Source: a virus. Taken from it: a stretch of 28,264 bases of DNA. This document shows, piece by piece, positions 6,853 through 12,620 of the stretch. Where the stretch lies: positions 1 through 28,264 of the IMG/VR virus record IMGVR_UViG_3300029309_000267; one strand, written 5' to 3'. Numbering within the stretch: the first letter of the stretch is position 1; every line of letters starts with the position of its first letter. Both the position numbers and the translations under genes were made by a program. The notes under the pieces are model-generated. The model was not told the DNA's origin, did not search any database, and was given only the letters and a program-made list of their open reading frames with translations.

Positions 6853-7556
6853 TAGATATAGTATGCTTCAGTTGGGGTCCTAAGTTTGATCCTGAATATG
6901 TAAACAATTTATACCATAGTGTAAAACGTAACACAACTGTAGAACACAGATTTATCTGTTACACAGACAGACCCAAAGGCATAGAGTGTGAAACAAGACC
7001 ATTTCTAGTAGACTTGCCTGTGTGGTGGTATATCATAGGCCTTACAAATCCAGAACATGAACATCATAACAAAGTTGTATATATGGACCTGGATACTATA
7101 ATCACAGGTAATATCGATGATATACTTAACATGGATGTACCATTTGCTACAATAAGTGATTTTGGTTGGCCCAGTGGCTTACAAACTGCTTGGATTATGT
7201 GGGATAAAACTGTACGTGATAATGTGTGGAAATACTTCACAAGCAAATACCAACCCAGTGAATATGCAGATTTAGATTGTGATTACACACAATGGGGTGG
7301 TACTAATCAGTTTTTAGAAGAGTGTATGGGTGTGGTTAGAATAAACAGGAATCCTGTACCAGCAATACAAGACGCACCGCCTGTGATACGTTTACAAAAC
7401 AAATTTCCAGGCACATGTGTAAGTTACAAAGTAAATCAATTACATGCTATACAGCAGTTAGACAAACACATAAAGATGGTATTCTTTCATGGCAAACCTA
7501 TGCCACATGAAGTAAGAAACATAGAATGGATGAAACAACATTGGAGAACAGAATGA
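6849..7556 (+). CDS. Glycosyltransferase (GT-A type, DxD motif)
   Basis: ATG 6849 overlaps the previous stop (ATGA), with AAAGGAG upstream inside that gene. The 235-residue product starts MIDIVCFSWG and has the GT8-like core: VVYMDLDTIITGNIDDIL at residues 77-94, where D80-L-D82 is the metal/nucleotide-sugar DxD motif. A late FHGKP motif near residue 213 resembles the metal-binding His of that fold. It should transfer a sugar from an NDP-sugar to an unknown acceptor: host surface glycan, virion protein or DNA. The next gene makes or alters NDP-sugars, supporting a two-step pathway. No membrane segment is present, so it is probably cytosolic. Confidence 0.8.
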   Translation: MIDIVCFSWGPKFDPEYVNNLYHSVKRNTTVEHRFICYTDRPKGIECETRPFLVDLPVWWYIIGLTNPEHEHHNKVVYMDLDTIITGNIDDILNMDVPFATISDFGWPSGLQTAWIMWDKTVRDNVWKYFTSKYQPSEYADLDCDYTQWGGTNQFLEECMGVVRINRNPVPAIQDAPPVIRLQNKFPGTCVSYKVNQLHAIQQLDKHIKMVFFHGKPMPHEVRNIEWMKQHWRTE

Positions 7557-8467
7557 AGATATTGATAACAGGTGGAGCAGGATTTATAGGCTCATATGTA
7601 GTAGAAAAATGTATTCAAAGAGGGCATGAGCCGATAATATTTGATCATTACAACAGACAAGAACAATATCCTTGTCCTGTTATACTAGGTGATGTACGTG
7701 ATGAAGTTGCTGTAACAGAAGCAATGGCACATGTAGATGCTTGGATACATTTGGCCGCAGTATTGGGCACACAAGAAACTATTGATAATCCAAGACCTGC
7801 CGCACAAAGTAACTTAATGGGTGGACTTAACATGTTAGCCGCCGCAAAACAATACAACTTACCAGGCACATATATTGGTGTAGGTAACCATTGGATGAAC
7901 AATCCTTATTCAATAACCAAAACAATGATAGAACGTTTTGTAAACATGTACAATAAAGAACACAACACCAAAGTAAACATAGTGCGAGCCATGAATGCTT
8001 ACGGTCCAAGACAAAGACCTGTGCCACCATGGGGGGACAGCAAAGTAAGAAAGATTACTCCCTCGTTTATATGTAGGGCACTAGAAGGCTTAGACATAGA
8101 AGTATATGGCGATGGCAAACAGATATCAGATATGTGTTGGGTAGGAGATGTAGCACATGCCTTAGTTGTAGCAACAGAAAAAGCCGCAAAAGACATAGTG
8201 TTTCCAGAACCTGTAGAAGTAGGACCTTCACATAGCAAACAAGTAGGTGAAATAGCACACTTGATTGTACACTTAACAGAGAGTAACAGTAAAGTAGTAA
8301 ACTTGCCAATGCGTCCAGGAGAAATACCAGGTGCCACAGTAAGTGCTGATGTAAACACACTAAAACATGTAGACATGACAGAAGCCAGTCTTATGCCAGT
8401 AAGTAAGGGCATGGAGATCACTATAGAATATTACAAGGAACTGTTAGATGCGAACAAAAAGGCCTAG
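7553..8467 (+). CDS. NAD-dependent nucleotide-sugar epimerase/dehydratase
   Basis: I take ATG 7553 (MKILITGGAGFIGS), which overlaps the previous stop and has GGAGA upstream; 304 residues. The Rossmann dinucleotide motif GGAGFIG occupies residues 7-13, a DVRD-type adenine-site segment lies at 47-50, LAAV at 68-71, and the catalytic YxxxK is Y119-K123 (PYSITK). The usual catalytic Ser/Thr of the family, about 20-25 residues before the Tyr, is not evident: that strand reads YIGVGNHW. The family converts NDP-hexoses (4-epimerisation, 4,6-dehydration or 4-keto reduction). The exact reaction cannot be assigned. It likely supplies the neighbouring glycosyltransferase. Confidence 0.85.
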   Translation: MKILITGGAGFIGSYVVEKCIQRGHEPIIFDHYNRQEQYPCPVILGDVRDEVAVTEAMAHVDAWIHLAAVLGTQETIDNPRPAAQSNLMGGLNMLAAAKQYNLPGTYIGVGNHWMNNPYSITKTMIERFVNMYNKEHNTKVNIVRAMNAYGPRQRPVPPWGDSKVRKITPSFICRALEGLDIEVYGDGKQISDMCWVGDVAHALVVATEKAAKDIVFPEPVEVGPSHSKQVGEIAHLIVHLTESNSKVVNLPMRPGEIPGATVSADVNTLKHVDMTEASLMPVSKGMEITIEYYKELLDANKKA

Positions 8468-8606
8468 AAAGTATGCAGTTATAAACAATAACGTGGTGCC
8501 TAAACCTGTGACTAAAAGTTATGAAAAGTTTTTAAAAGCCACATTGCCTGTGCGTGAAACACACAGTAAACTGCGTAACACAATCAAGCCCAAGCATGAA
8601 GAATAA
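8448..8606 (+). CDS. Basic 52-residue protein overlapping the epimerase gene
   Basis: ATG 8448 lies inside the last seven codons of the epimerase in another frame, and the frame stays open to TAA 8604-8606, where the next gene already starts. The product (MRTKRPRKYAVINNN onward) is strongly basic with two Lys/Arg clusters and no hydrophobic segment. It fills the otherwise empty gap between the epimerase and the 80-residue gene, which supports its reality in this tightly packed module. Function unknown; nucleic-acid binding is a guess from charge. Confidence 0.55.
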   Translation: MRTKRPRKYAVINNNVVPKPVTKSYEKFLKATLPVRETHSKLRNTIKPKHEE

Positions 8607-8838
8607 CGACTCACCTGATCCTAACATACAGTTTAAGAGACACTTTGTTAAAGTAGTTGAAAATTATCTCGAAGATCCCACAAACAAGAAACAGGCTAAA
8701 TTAGCCAAAATAGTTACTCAAAGTATAGAACTAGATCCTGACTTGTTGTTGTGGTTTAATGCTATGTTCAAGTGGAGTAATGTAAGACCAATGGGTCTAC
8801 ATGTACAGTTTAGACATAATCCTAAAATACCTTCCTAG
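8596..8838 (+). CDS. Unknown 80-residue protein, last gene of the rightward module
   Basis: I choose ATG 8596 (MKNNDSPDPNIQFK), which overlaps the previous gene by 11 bases; an in-frame ATG at 8554 would lie deep inside that gene. The product is helical in its first 55 residues (LAKIVTQSIELDPDLLLWF) and basic at the end. Its stop overlaps by 17 bases the end of a leftward gene, so the two operons converge here without an obvious terminator. No family recognised. Confidence 0.6.
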   Translation: MKNNDSPDPNIQFKRHFVKVVENYLEDPTNKKQAKLAKIVTQSIELDPDLLLWFNAMFKWSNVRPMGLHVQFRHNPKIPS

Positions 8839-8998
8839 AATTAATTTCACTGCCATATCCAATTAAAATACATAATACAGTAAGTGGTATAAACCATGGG
8901 TGTATTAAGTTTAACATATGACCCCATAACAAACTTATGCCTGTTAGTGTAAATGTATTCATGGGTAACATGTTTGGTTTTTCTGGTGTTATCTTCAT
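8822..8998 (-). CDS. Small membrane protein, possible holin
   Basis: ATG 8998 is preceded by AGGAGAAG, and its ATGA overlaps the upstream stop. The 58-residue product has a polar N-terminus (MKITPEKPNM), a hydrophobic region at residues 15-49 that divides at LIHPWFIP into two short membrane helices, and a polar C-terminal tail. Size and topology fit class II or III holins, and there is no better holin candidate apart from 14043-14276. No endolysin neighbours it, so lysis function is only an inference. Confidence 0.6.
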   Translation of the reverse strand: MKITPEKPNMLPMNTFTLTGISLLWGHMLNLIHPWFIPLTVLCILIGYGSEINSRKVF

Positions 8999-9198
8999 AT
9001 CTTCTCCTCTTTGATTAGTTCTGCTTTTAGGCCACCGTAATGACCCATTGTGTCTCTCAATGCCAACACAATATCTGTTTCTGTGCCTGTGTAAGTGTAA
9101 TCTTTTGTGAAACAAAAGTCACTGTTTGGTTTGCATTGTCGATACGTTATTGTGTATGTTCTACTCAGTTGTGAAACTGGTGCTTGATTGTTTTCCAT
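8995..9198 (-). CDS. Unknown 67-residue protein
   Basis: ATG 9198 lies within the end of the upstream gene (37-base overlap), and the stop overlaps the next ATG (ATGA), so it belongs to a coupled chain. The product opens MENNQAPVSQLSRTYTITYR and carries two cysteines in QCKPNSDFCF, followed by Tyr/Thr-rich strands and an acidic-basic tail (LKAELIKEEKI). It looks like a small beta domain. No family recognised. Confidence 0.6.
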   Translation of the reverse strand: MENNQAPVSQLSRTYTITYRQCKPNSDFCFTKDYTYTGTETDIVLALRDTMGHYGGLKAELIKEEKI

Positions 9199-9445
9199 CT
9201 TTATTAAGTATGCTCATGCTTTTTCTTGCTGGTAATAATTCACTTGACATAGGCTGGCTCATGCGTAAATTATCTGTGATATCTATAGTATCCATTTCAC
9301 CTAATATGTTTATGCCTGCTCTTTCTAACAATGGTGCTATCATTAACATTTGGTCTAGTGCTGAATACTTTGGTCCTGTGTACTTCTTGTTCTTGCGTTT
9401 TAGTGCTTTGCGAAATCTTTTTTGTGCTAATTTATTTTGATTCAT
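9161..9445 (-). CDS. Unknown 94-residue protein with a basic N-terminus
   Basis: I take ATG 9445 (MNQNKLAQKRFRKALKRKNK), which overlaps the previous gene by 14 bases; the longer in-frame start at 9508 would lie within that gene. Residues 5-25 are almost all Lys/Arg, suggesting nucleic-acid contact, followed by a helical region (ALDQMLMIAPLLERAGINIL) and a Ser/Thr-rich tail. It sits two genes downstream of the large terminase subunit in the same direction. Function unknown. Confidence 0.6.
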   Translation of the reverse strand: MNQNKLAQKRFRKALKRKNKKYTGPKYSALDQMLMIAPLLERAGINILGEMDTIDITDNLRMSQPMSSELLPARKSMSILNKDGKQSSTSFTTE

Positions 9446-9644
9446 CTTTGTTTTTGTTGCCCCATATTCTATCCCAACCATCTTTGTATTCTTGTGAATT
9501 GTCTGCACTCACAATACCACTGCCTGGTTTGAAACCTTCTGACTTATCACGTTCACCACGTAAGAAAGGATTTTTGGCAATGATCTTTTCATTCTTAATC
9601 CATTGTGCTGAACCTTTTTTGGGTGTTTTTCCTGTGAATGCCAT
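9432..9644 (-). CDS. Unknown 70-residue protein after terminase, possibly leaderless
   Basis: The only usable ATG is at 9644, ten bases after the terminase stop, and no Shine-Dalgarno sequence precedes it. Instead the GATAAATA octamer at 9652-9659 ends eight bases before the A of the ATG, so a transcript starting there would be nearly leaderless. The product (MAFTGKTPKKGSAQWIKNEK onward) is basic, rich in Lys, Asp and Gly, with no hydrophobic segment. It resembles the small hydrophilic proteins found beside packaging genes, but I recognise no family. Confidence 0.6.
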   Translation of the reverse strand: MAFTGKTPKKGSAQWIKNEKIIAKNPFLRGERDKSEGFKPGSGIVSADNSQEYKDGWDRIWGNKNKDESK

Positions 9645-9651
9645 ATACTAG

Positions 9652-9659
9652 TATTTATC
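9652..9659 (-). promoter_or_regulatory. GATAAATA octamer overlapping the large-terminase stop codon
   Basis: The minus strand reads GATAAATAC with the TAA stop of the terminase gene embedded in it. It points toward the small genes at 9644-8822. No -35 box lies at the right distance (AAGGCG). The downstream ATG falls about where transcription would begin. Confidence 0.45.
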
Positions 9660-10893
9660 TCGGCATAAAGCCTGAACGCCTTCTTGTTGGTGTTTTTACA
9701 TCAAATCTCTGTTGTGTTAATGGGAACAGTTGCCACACACAATACTTTAGTGCATCAAACATGTGATCGTATCCACTAGTTTTGTCTGGTATCCTACTGC
9801 CTTCTTTGTAACTGAACTTGTTTAAACTGTCCAGTGTGTGTTTGCATTTAGGGTCAATGTGTAATTTTATTTCACCACTGGTACTGCGTAATCTACTGTT
9901 TACTGCGGCAATGGCATCCTTTACTGGCGGATTTATTTTGGGTGTGCGTACTTTAAAACCTGCATTGTGCAGTATGAGATGATCTGTTAAGCCTCCTGCA
10001 CTGGTCTTTCTTTGATTACCTGATGCATCAGGATACACAAATATCTGGCGACCCACACCATATCTCAGTTGTATCTCTTTGCACATGTCATTTGTGCTGG
10101 CACCCATCAGCATGATTTCATCTATCACGTGCAAATGATCCTTCATCTGCAACATCACACATGCAGAGAAGTTGTCTGTGTTAAAGTCCATGCCTATGTG
10201 TAATGCATTACTGGATGATAATTCTGGTGCTGTTGCAATGTTCTCTTTGTCAAATGCATAAGCAATAATACCTCTGGCATCTTCAAATGTGGCATTGTAC
10301 TCTTGATTGAATGTTCTTTCATCCAAGTCTCTTTTGGCGGCTTCTATTTCTTCTGGAGGTACTTGCCCACCATTCAGTGTGGTGTATGTGTGACTGCTCC
10401 AATCATCTAATGCACCAGCATTGTTGTATATCTCCCAGAAGTGATTACGACCAAATGGTGTACCAATGAATAGAGCATGTCCACCTGTGTCCGATAAAGT
10501 GGGTCTCAATACACTATAATAAGTTTCTGGATCCATTGAAGCAAACTCATCAAATACTATGAAGTTCCATTTGGTACCACGCAATGCTTCTCTGTTGTCT
10601 GAACTACGCAATGCTATAACACTACCATTTACCAGTGTTATTTCCAAGTCCGAATGATTTATTTTCTTTACCCAATGCTTTTCACTTAAGAACTGTATAA
10701 GGTCATTGAGTATGACATTTTTTGCTTGACGATATGTGGTTGCAATATACAACACTCGTCTATTGGGATATCTGGCAAATTTAGCCAATTCATTGATGGC
10801 TAGATATGTTTTACCAAATCGTCTACCTGCAACCACCACACGGAAACGTGCAGGATCTAGACTTATGGTGTTTTGTGGTTTTGTGAGTTTCAT
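9655..10893 (-). CDS. terL: Terminase large subunit (ATPase and nuclease)
   Basis: The 412-residue protein carries Walker A at 22-29 (AGRRFGKT), Walker B at 111-116 (FIVFDE, with D115 and E116), and the coupling motif at 142-148 (FIGTPFG). The RNase H-like nuclease half has acidic residues at D236 (GMDFN), D289 (YPDASGNQR) and D376/D380 (GYDHMFDALKY), as in the Terminase_6 group. It drives DNA into the procapsid through the portal and cuts concatemers. The start overlaps a possible 29-codon frame (ATGA), whose AAGGAGG is the only ribosome site nearby. The short N-terminal arm before Walker A is normal for compact marine phages. Confidence 0.95.
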   Translation of the reverse strand: MKLTKPQNTISLDPARFRVVVAGRRFGKTYLAINELAKFARYPNRRVLYIATTYRQAKNVILNDLIQFLSEKHWVKKINHSDLEITLVNGSVIALRSSDNREALRGTKWNFIVFDEFASMDPETYYSVLRPTLSDTGGHALFIGTPFGRNHFWEIYNNAGALDDWSSHTYTTLNGGQVPPEEIEAAKRDLDERTFNQEYNATFEDARGIIAYAFDKENIATAPELSSSNALHIGMDFNTDNFSACVMLQMKDHLHVIDEIMLMGASTNDMCKEIQLRYGVGRQIFVYPDASGNQRKTSAGGLTDHLILHNAGFKVRTPKINPPVKDAIAAVNSRLRSTSGEIKLHIDPKCKHTLDSLNKFSYKEGSRIPDKTSGYDHMFDALKYCVWQLFPLTQQRFDVKTPTRRRSGFMPR

Positions 10894-10979
10894 GTCGTAT
10901 AAAGTGCTGAGTTAGGTGGCTTAGTATCTGTACTAAAGTGCATTATGTGAACAGGCAGTATCACAATCACACACAACAA
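10890..10979 (-). CDS. Possible TTG-start microprotein coupled to terminase
   Basis: A strong AAAGGAGGA at 10994-10986 sits six bases before TTG 10979-10977, and the frame runs 29 codons to a TGA that overlaps the terminase ATG (ATGA). The peptide would be hydrophobic at its N-terminus (LLCVIVILPVHIMHF) and polar afterwards, like a tiny single-span membrane peptide. The terminase gene has no ribosome site of its own, so this leader frame would explain its translation by coupling. A non-standard start and short length keep confidence low. Confidence 0.4.
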   Translation of the reverse strand: MLCVIVILPVHIMHFSTDTKPPNSALYTT

Positions 10980-11078
10980 ACAGTTTCCTCCTTTGAGATT
11001 AAATTGTTTATTAACACATGTGTTACCGCCTTGAGTTTAACCGGAACTCTGGAGATCATCATTCCTAACCCAGCATTT

Positions 11079-11540
11079 TTATTTATCTTCTTCACTGTCT
11101 GTCCATGGTAACACTTGATCACTTTGTTTGGTAACAGGTGACTCTGCTTGTCCTAATATGTTCTTGCCCAGCCATATCAACATCACACGATCACCTTTCA
11201 TTGCAAGGTCTAATTGTGCTCTACGCAACTTCTGTTTCGTTTCGGTTGTGGCCTTTTCGTATATATCTGCGAAATTGTCTCGCAATGTGCCTACTGGTAC
11301 ACCAAACCAGTCTGATAGTTCACGCCAACTACTGTGTAGTGCGGCTAATTTGTAAAATTCTTCTTCTGGCACAACTGTTTTTGCACGGCCAACAACACGT
11401 CCTCTAACGGTTTTTTCGCCATACTTTATGTTCTTTACTTGATATCTTTTGCTGTATTTCTCGTGTGCTTTAGAACCTTCACTTTGTGTTTGTTCACTTA
11501 GTGGTTGTTTGTCTGAAAAATCTTCATACTCAGTTGACAT
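11079..11540 (-). CDS. terS: Terminase small subunit
   Basis: ATG 11540 follows ACAGGAGAA. In the 153-residue product, residues 60-95 form a helix-turn-helix (FYKLAALHSSWRELSDWFGV then PVGTLRDNF). The following segment DLAMKGDRVMLIWLGKNILG at about 110-130 is the helical hairpin with the L-G-K-x-x-L-G signature found in many small terminases. An acidic N-terminal tail and a C-terminal tail (LPWTDSEEDK) that may contact the large subunit complete it. It recognises the packaging site and loads the large subunit, which lies just downstream. A GATAAATA octamer at 11587-11594 precedes it. Confidence 0.85.
   Translation of the reverse strand: MSTEYEDFSDKQPLSEQTQSEGSKAHEKYSKRYQVKNIKYGEKTVRGRVVGRAKTVVPEEEFYKLAALHSSWRELSDWFGVPVGTLRDNFADIYEKATTETKQKLRRAQLDLAMKGDRVMLIWLGKNILGQAESPVTKQSDQVLPWTDSEEDK
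11080..11087 (-). promoter_or_regulatory. GATAAATA octamer at the end of the small terminase gene
   Basis: The minus strand reads GATAAATA across the last Asp-Lys codons and stop of the small terminase gene. It points into the 100-base gap before the TTG microprotein and large terminase. No -35 box is evident. It could supply separate large-terminase transcription. Confidence 0.4.
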
Positions 11541-11586
11541 TGCGTTCTCCTGTAAATCACTGTCGTCGTCAGTGTAACGTAGAAAG

Positions 11587-11594
11587 TATTTATC
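11587..11594 (-). promoter_or_regulatory. GATAAATA late-promoter-like octamer before the terminase genes
   Basis: The minus strand reads GATAAATAC between the stop of the cysteine-rich gene (11598) and the small terminase ATG (11540), leaving a leader of about 40 bases with AGGAGA. Nothing like TTGACA lies 17 bases upstream (TCATCG). This site separates the early-type gene at 11825 from the packaging genes. Confidence 0.6.
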
Positions 11595-11597
11595 TCT

Positions 11598-11825
11598 TTA
11601 AACTGGTTTATCGATGATTTCTGCCATCTCTGTGGTGATTTCTGCTAGTGGAATGTGTTGCAGTATGGGTAATTCATGTTTGTTTATCCAATCAATCCAT
11701 GCTAATCTGCCTTTGCGATCTCTACATGTACTACAACACAATGCAGGTTGCCCTGATGAATTAGTTCTACCCCAATTGATTAAGGGTTCACAGTTGTCAT
11801 GCTTGTTGATTATTGTTTTTTGCAT
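11598..11825 (-). CDS. Cysteine-rich 75-residue protein, possible zinc-binding early protein
   Basis: ATG 11825 starts MQKTIINKHDNCEPL. Cysteines at 12, 30, 31 and 34 (NCEPL and CCSTC), with His9, could hold one zinc ion; the rest is helical (LAWIDWINKHELP). A perfect sigma-70 promoter ends six bases before the ATG, so the transcript would start at or next to the A of the ATG: a leaderless message, consistent with the absence of any ribosome site. Host-type promoter plus small zinc-binding product is a pattern of early host-takeover proteins, but the function is unknown. Confidence 0.7.
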   Translation of the reverse strand: MQKTIINKHDNCEPLINWGRTNSSGQPALCCSTCRDRKGRLAWIDWINKHELPILQHIPLAEITTEMAEIIDKPV

Positions 11826-11831
11826 ATTCTT

Positions 11832-11860
11832 ATTATACTATACCTCTAGCAGAATGTCAA
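11832..11860 (-). promoter_or_regulatory. Perfect consensus sigma-70 promoter (leftward)
   Basis: On the minus strand TTGACA (11860-11855) and TATAAT (11837-11832) are separated by exactly 17 bases, a full consensus match. Transcription would start at about 11826-11825, at the ATG of the 75-residue gene. It probably also feeds the terminase genes early, unless the downstream octamer takes over. Confidence 0.85.
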
Positions 11861-11906
11861 GTCATAGTTGTCCTTAACTTGAACCTTTATACCTTACAGT
11901 GGTATT

Positions 11907-11924
11907 AAAAAGGTCTAAAGACCT
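11907..11924 (-). terminator. Small intrinsic terminator upstream of the leftward early promoter
   Basis: AGGTCTAAAGACCT (11911-11924) is a compact hairpin; on the minus strand it is followed by TTTTT. It would shield the sigma-70 promoter at 11832-11860 from transcripts arriving from the control region. The stem is only five to six pairs, so strength is uncertain. Confidence 0.5.
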
Positions 11925-12308
11925 AATAACTTCAAAGATATCATTCACTTCGTTCATTTCATCTTTTTCGTTATTGTTTTACTTCGTCTCATCCCCCCTT
12001 GATGTTATAACCATGAGACCTCAAATGTAGTTTCTGCCAAATAAAAAAATGACTCACTACTTTTGAAGTCTGCATATAATACCATGCCTACTGAACATCA
12101 ATTTTACTGCAGAAGGTTGACTATGTATAACTGCTAACCGTATGTACGGAAATTGCCCTCTAACCAATCTAAGTAACACATTGTTCAGGCTATGTTACTA
12201 TCTCTGACCGCACCGCCTTTTAGGTCAAGTCATCTCAGTGCTTTTTAGGGTTCTGTATTAGTTTTGTATTAGCCATGTTTGCCTATCACATTTACTTATC
12301 ATCTGACC

Positions 12309-12345
12309 AAAAAAATCCCCCTTAAAAGATGAGTTAAAAGGGGGA
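12309..12345 (-). terminator. Strong intrinsic terminator (leftward)
   Basis: On the minus strand TCCCCCTT pairs with AAGGGGGA (eight pairs, 14-base loop), followed by seven T. There is no T run on the other side, so it acts only on leftward transcripts: the candidate RNA starting near 12460, and any read-through from the small-gene operon ending at 13038. Confidence 0.85.
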
Positions 12346-12460
12346 CCTAATTATACGATATTTAGGAAATCACGACATTTCGACTCGAACGAGTCTCTTT
12401 GTGCGATAGATAGGAACTAGTAATTGATTTTGGCAAATACGGCTACTTGAATTCCTATCC
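12309..12460 (-). ncRNA. Candidate structured small RNA of about 150 nt
   Basis: The minus strand has a GATAAATA octamer (12474-12467), a predicted start near 12460 and a strong terminator ending at 12309, with no reading frame between. The RNA would begin GGATAGGAA, which pairs perfectly with TTCCTATC (12459-12452 with 12416-12409) and ties its 5' end into a closing stem. Two hairpins then lie back to back: GACTCG/CGAGTC at 12382-12395 and GAAAT/ATTTC at 12366-12381. The terminator stem at 12316-12345 follows. Promoter, 5' stem, internal hairpins and terminator together make a coherent non-coding RNA unit. Function unknown; no known RNA family recognised. Confidence 0.55.
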
Positions 12461-12466
12461 AATAAT

Positions 12467-12474
12467 TATTTATC
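12467..12474 (-). promoter_or_regulatory. GATAAATA octamer before the candidate small RNA
   Basis: The minus strand reads GATAAATA with no -35 box (TGTCTC at the expected place). It points leftward, away from the rightward octamer at 12583, and the only downstream unit before a terminator is the structured non-coding segment. Confidence 0.5.
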
Positions 12475-12552
12475 AAAAAGATAAACTTCATGAGACAATC
12501 ATGAGTAAATAATATTGGCTTGTCCTAACGCCTACTTTAGATGTAAAGTATT

Positions 12553-12583
12553 CAGAATATCCTGGTAATACTGGGATATTCTG
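12553..12583. repeat. Ten-base perfect inverted repeat abutting the rightward octamer
   Basis: CAGAATATCC (12553-12562) and GGATATTCTG (12574-12583) are perfect reverse complements around 11 bases. The final G of the right arm is the first base of the GATAAATA octamer, so a protein bound here, or the stem in RNA, would directly affect that promoter. A smaller dyad, ACTTTA/TAAAGT, lies at 12534-12549. Neither has a T run, so operator is more likely than terminator. Confidence 0.75.
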
Positions 12584-12590
12584 ATAAATA
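12583..12590 (+). promoter_or_regulatory. GATAAATA late-promoter-like octamer before the lone rightward gene
   Basis: The plus strand reads GATAAATATTATAG, about 30 bases before ATG 12621, with AAAGGAAA between. There is no -35 box (TCCTGG). Orientation agrees with the only rightward gene in this half of the genome. Confidence 0.55.
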
Positions 12591-12620
12591 TTATAGTACG
12601 ACATTAAAAAGGAAATAAAC

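Larger units (their letters stand above)
11861..12620. other. Gene-free control region of about 760 bp
   Basis: Neither strand holds a convincing reading frame here. It is rich in inverted repeats: GTCTCAT/ATGAGAC at 11986-11992 and 12013-12019; CCGTA/TACGG at 12138-12149; AGTAACA/TGTTACT at 12172-12178 and 12193-12199; hairpins inside a candidate RNA at 12309-12460; ACTTTA/TAAAGT at 12534-12549; and a long dyad at 12553-12583. Two GATAAATA octamers point outward in opposite directions (12467 minus, 12583 plus). The decamer GTCAAGTCAT occurs at 11857 and again at 12223. It is the best candidate for replication origin, packaging site and regulatory hub, but none is proven. Confidence 0.7.

Noticed and set aside
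10967-11059. ATG frame of about 30 codons on the minus strand between the terminase genes (starts MMISRVPVKL)
   Set aside because: The AGGA before it is too close to the start and the frame conflicts with the better ribosome site and TTG frame at 10979.
12108-12182. tRNA-like segment on the minus strand (D-loop-like TTGGTTAGAGG followed by a CCGTA/TACGG stem)
   Set aside because: No T-arm GTTCRA loop and no matching acceptor stem could be found, so a tRNA cloverleaf does not close.
5513-12590. GATAAATA as ordinary sigma-70 -10 boxes
   Set aside because: Only the 5513 copy has a -35-like hexamer (TTGTCA) at 17 bases, whereas the two clear sigma-70 promoters here have full -35 and TATAAT boxes; kept as an alternative for 5513 only.
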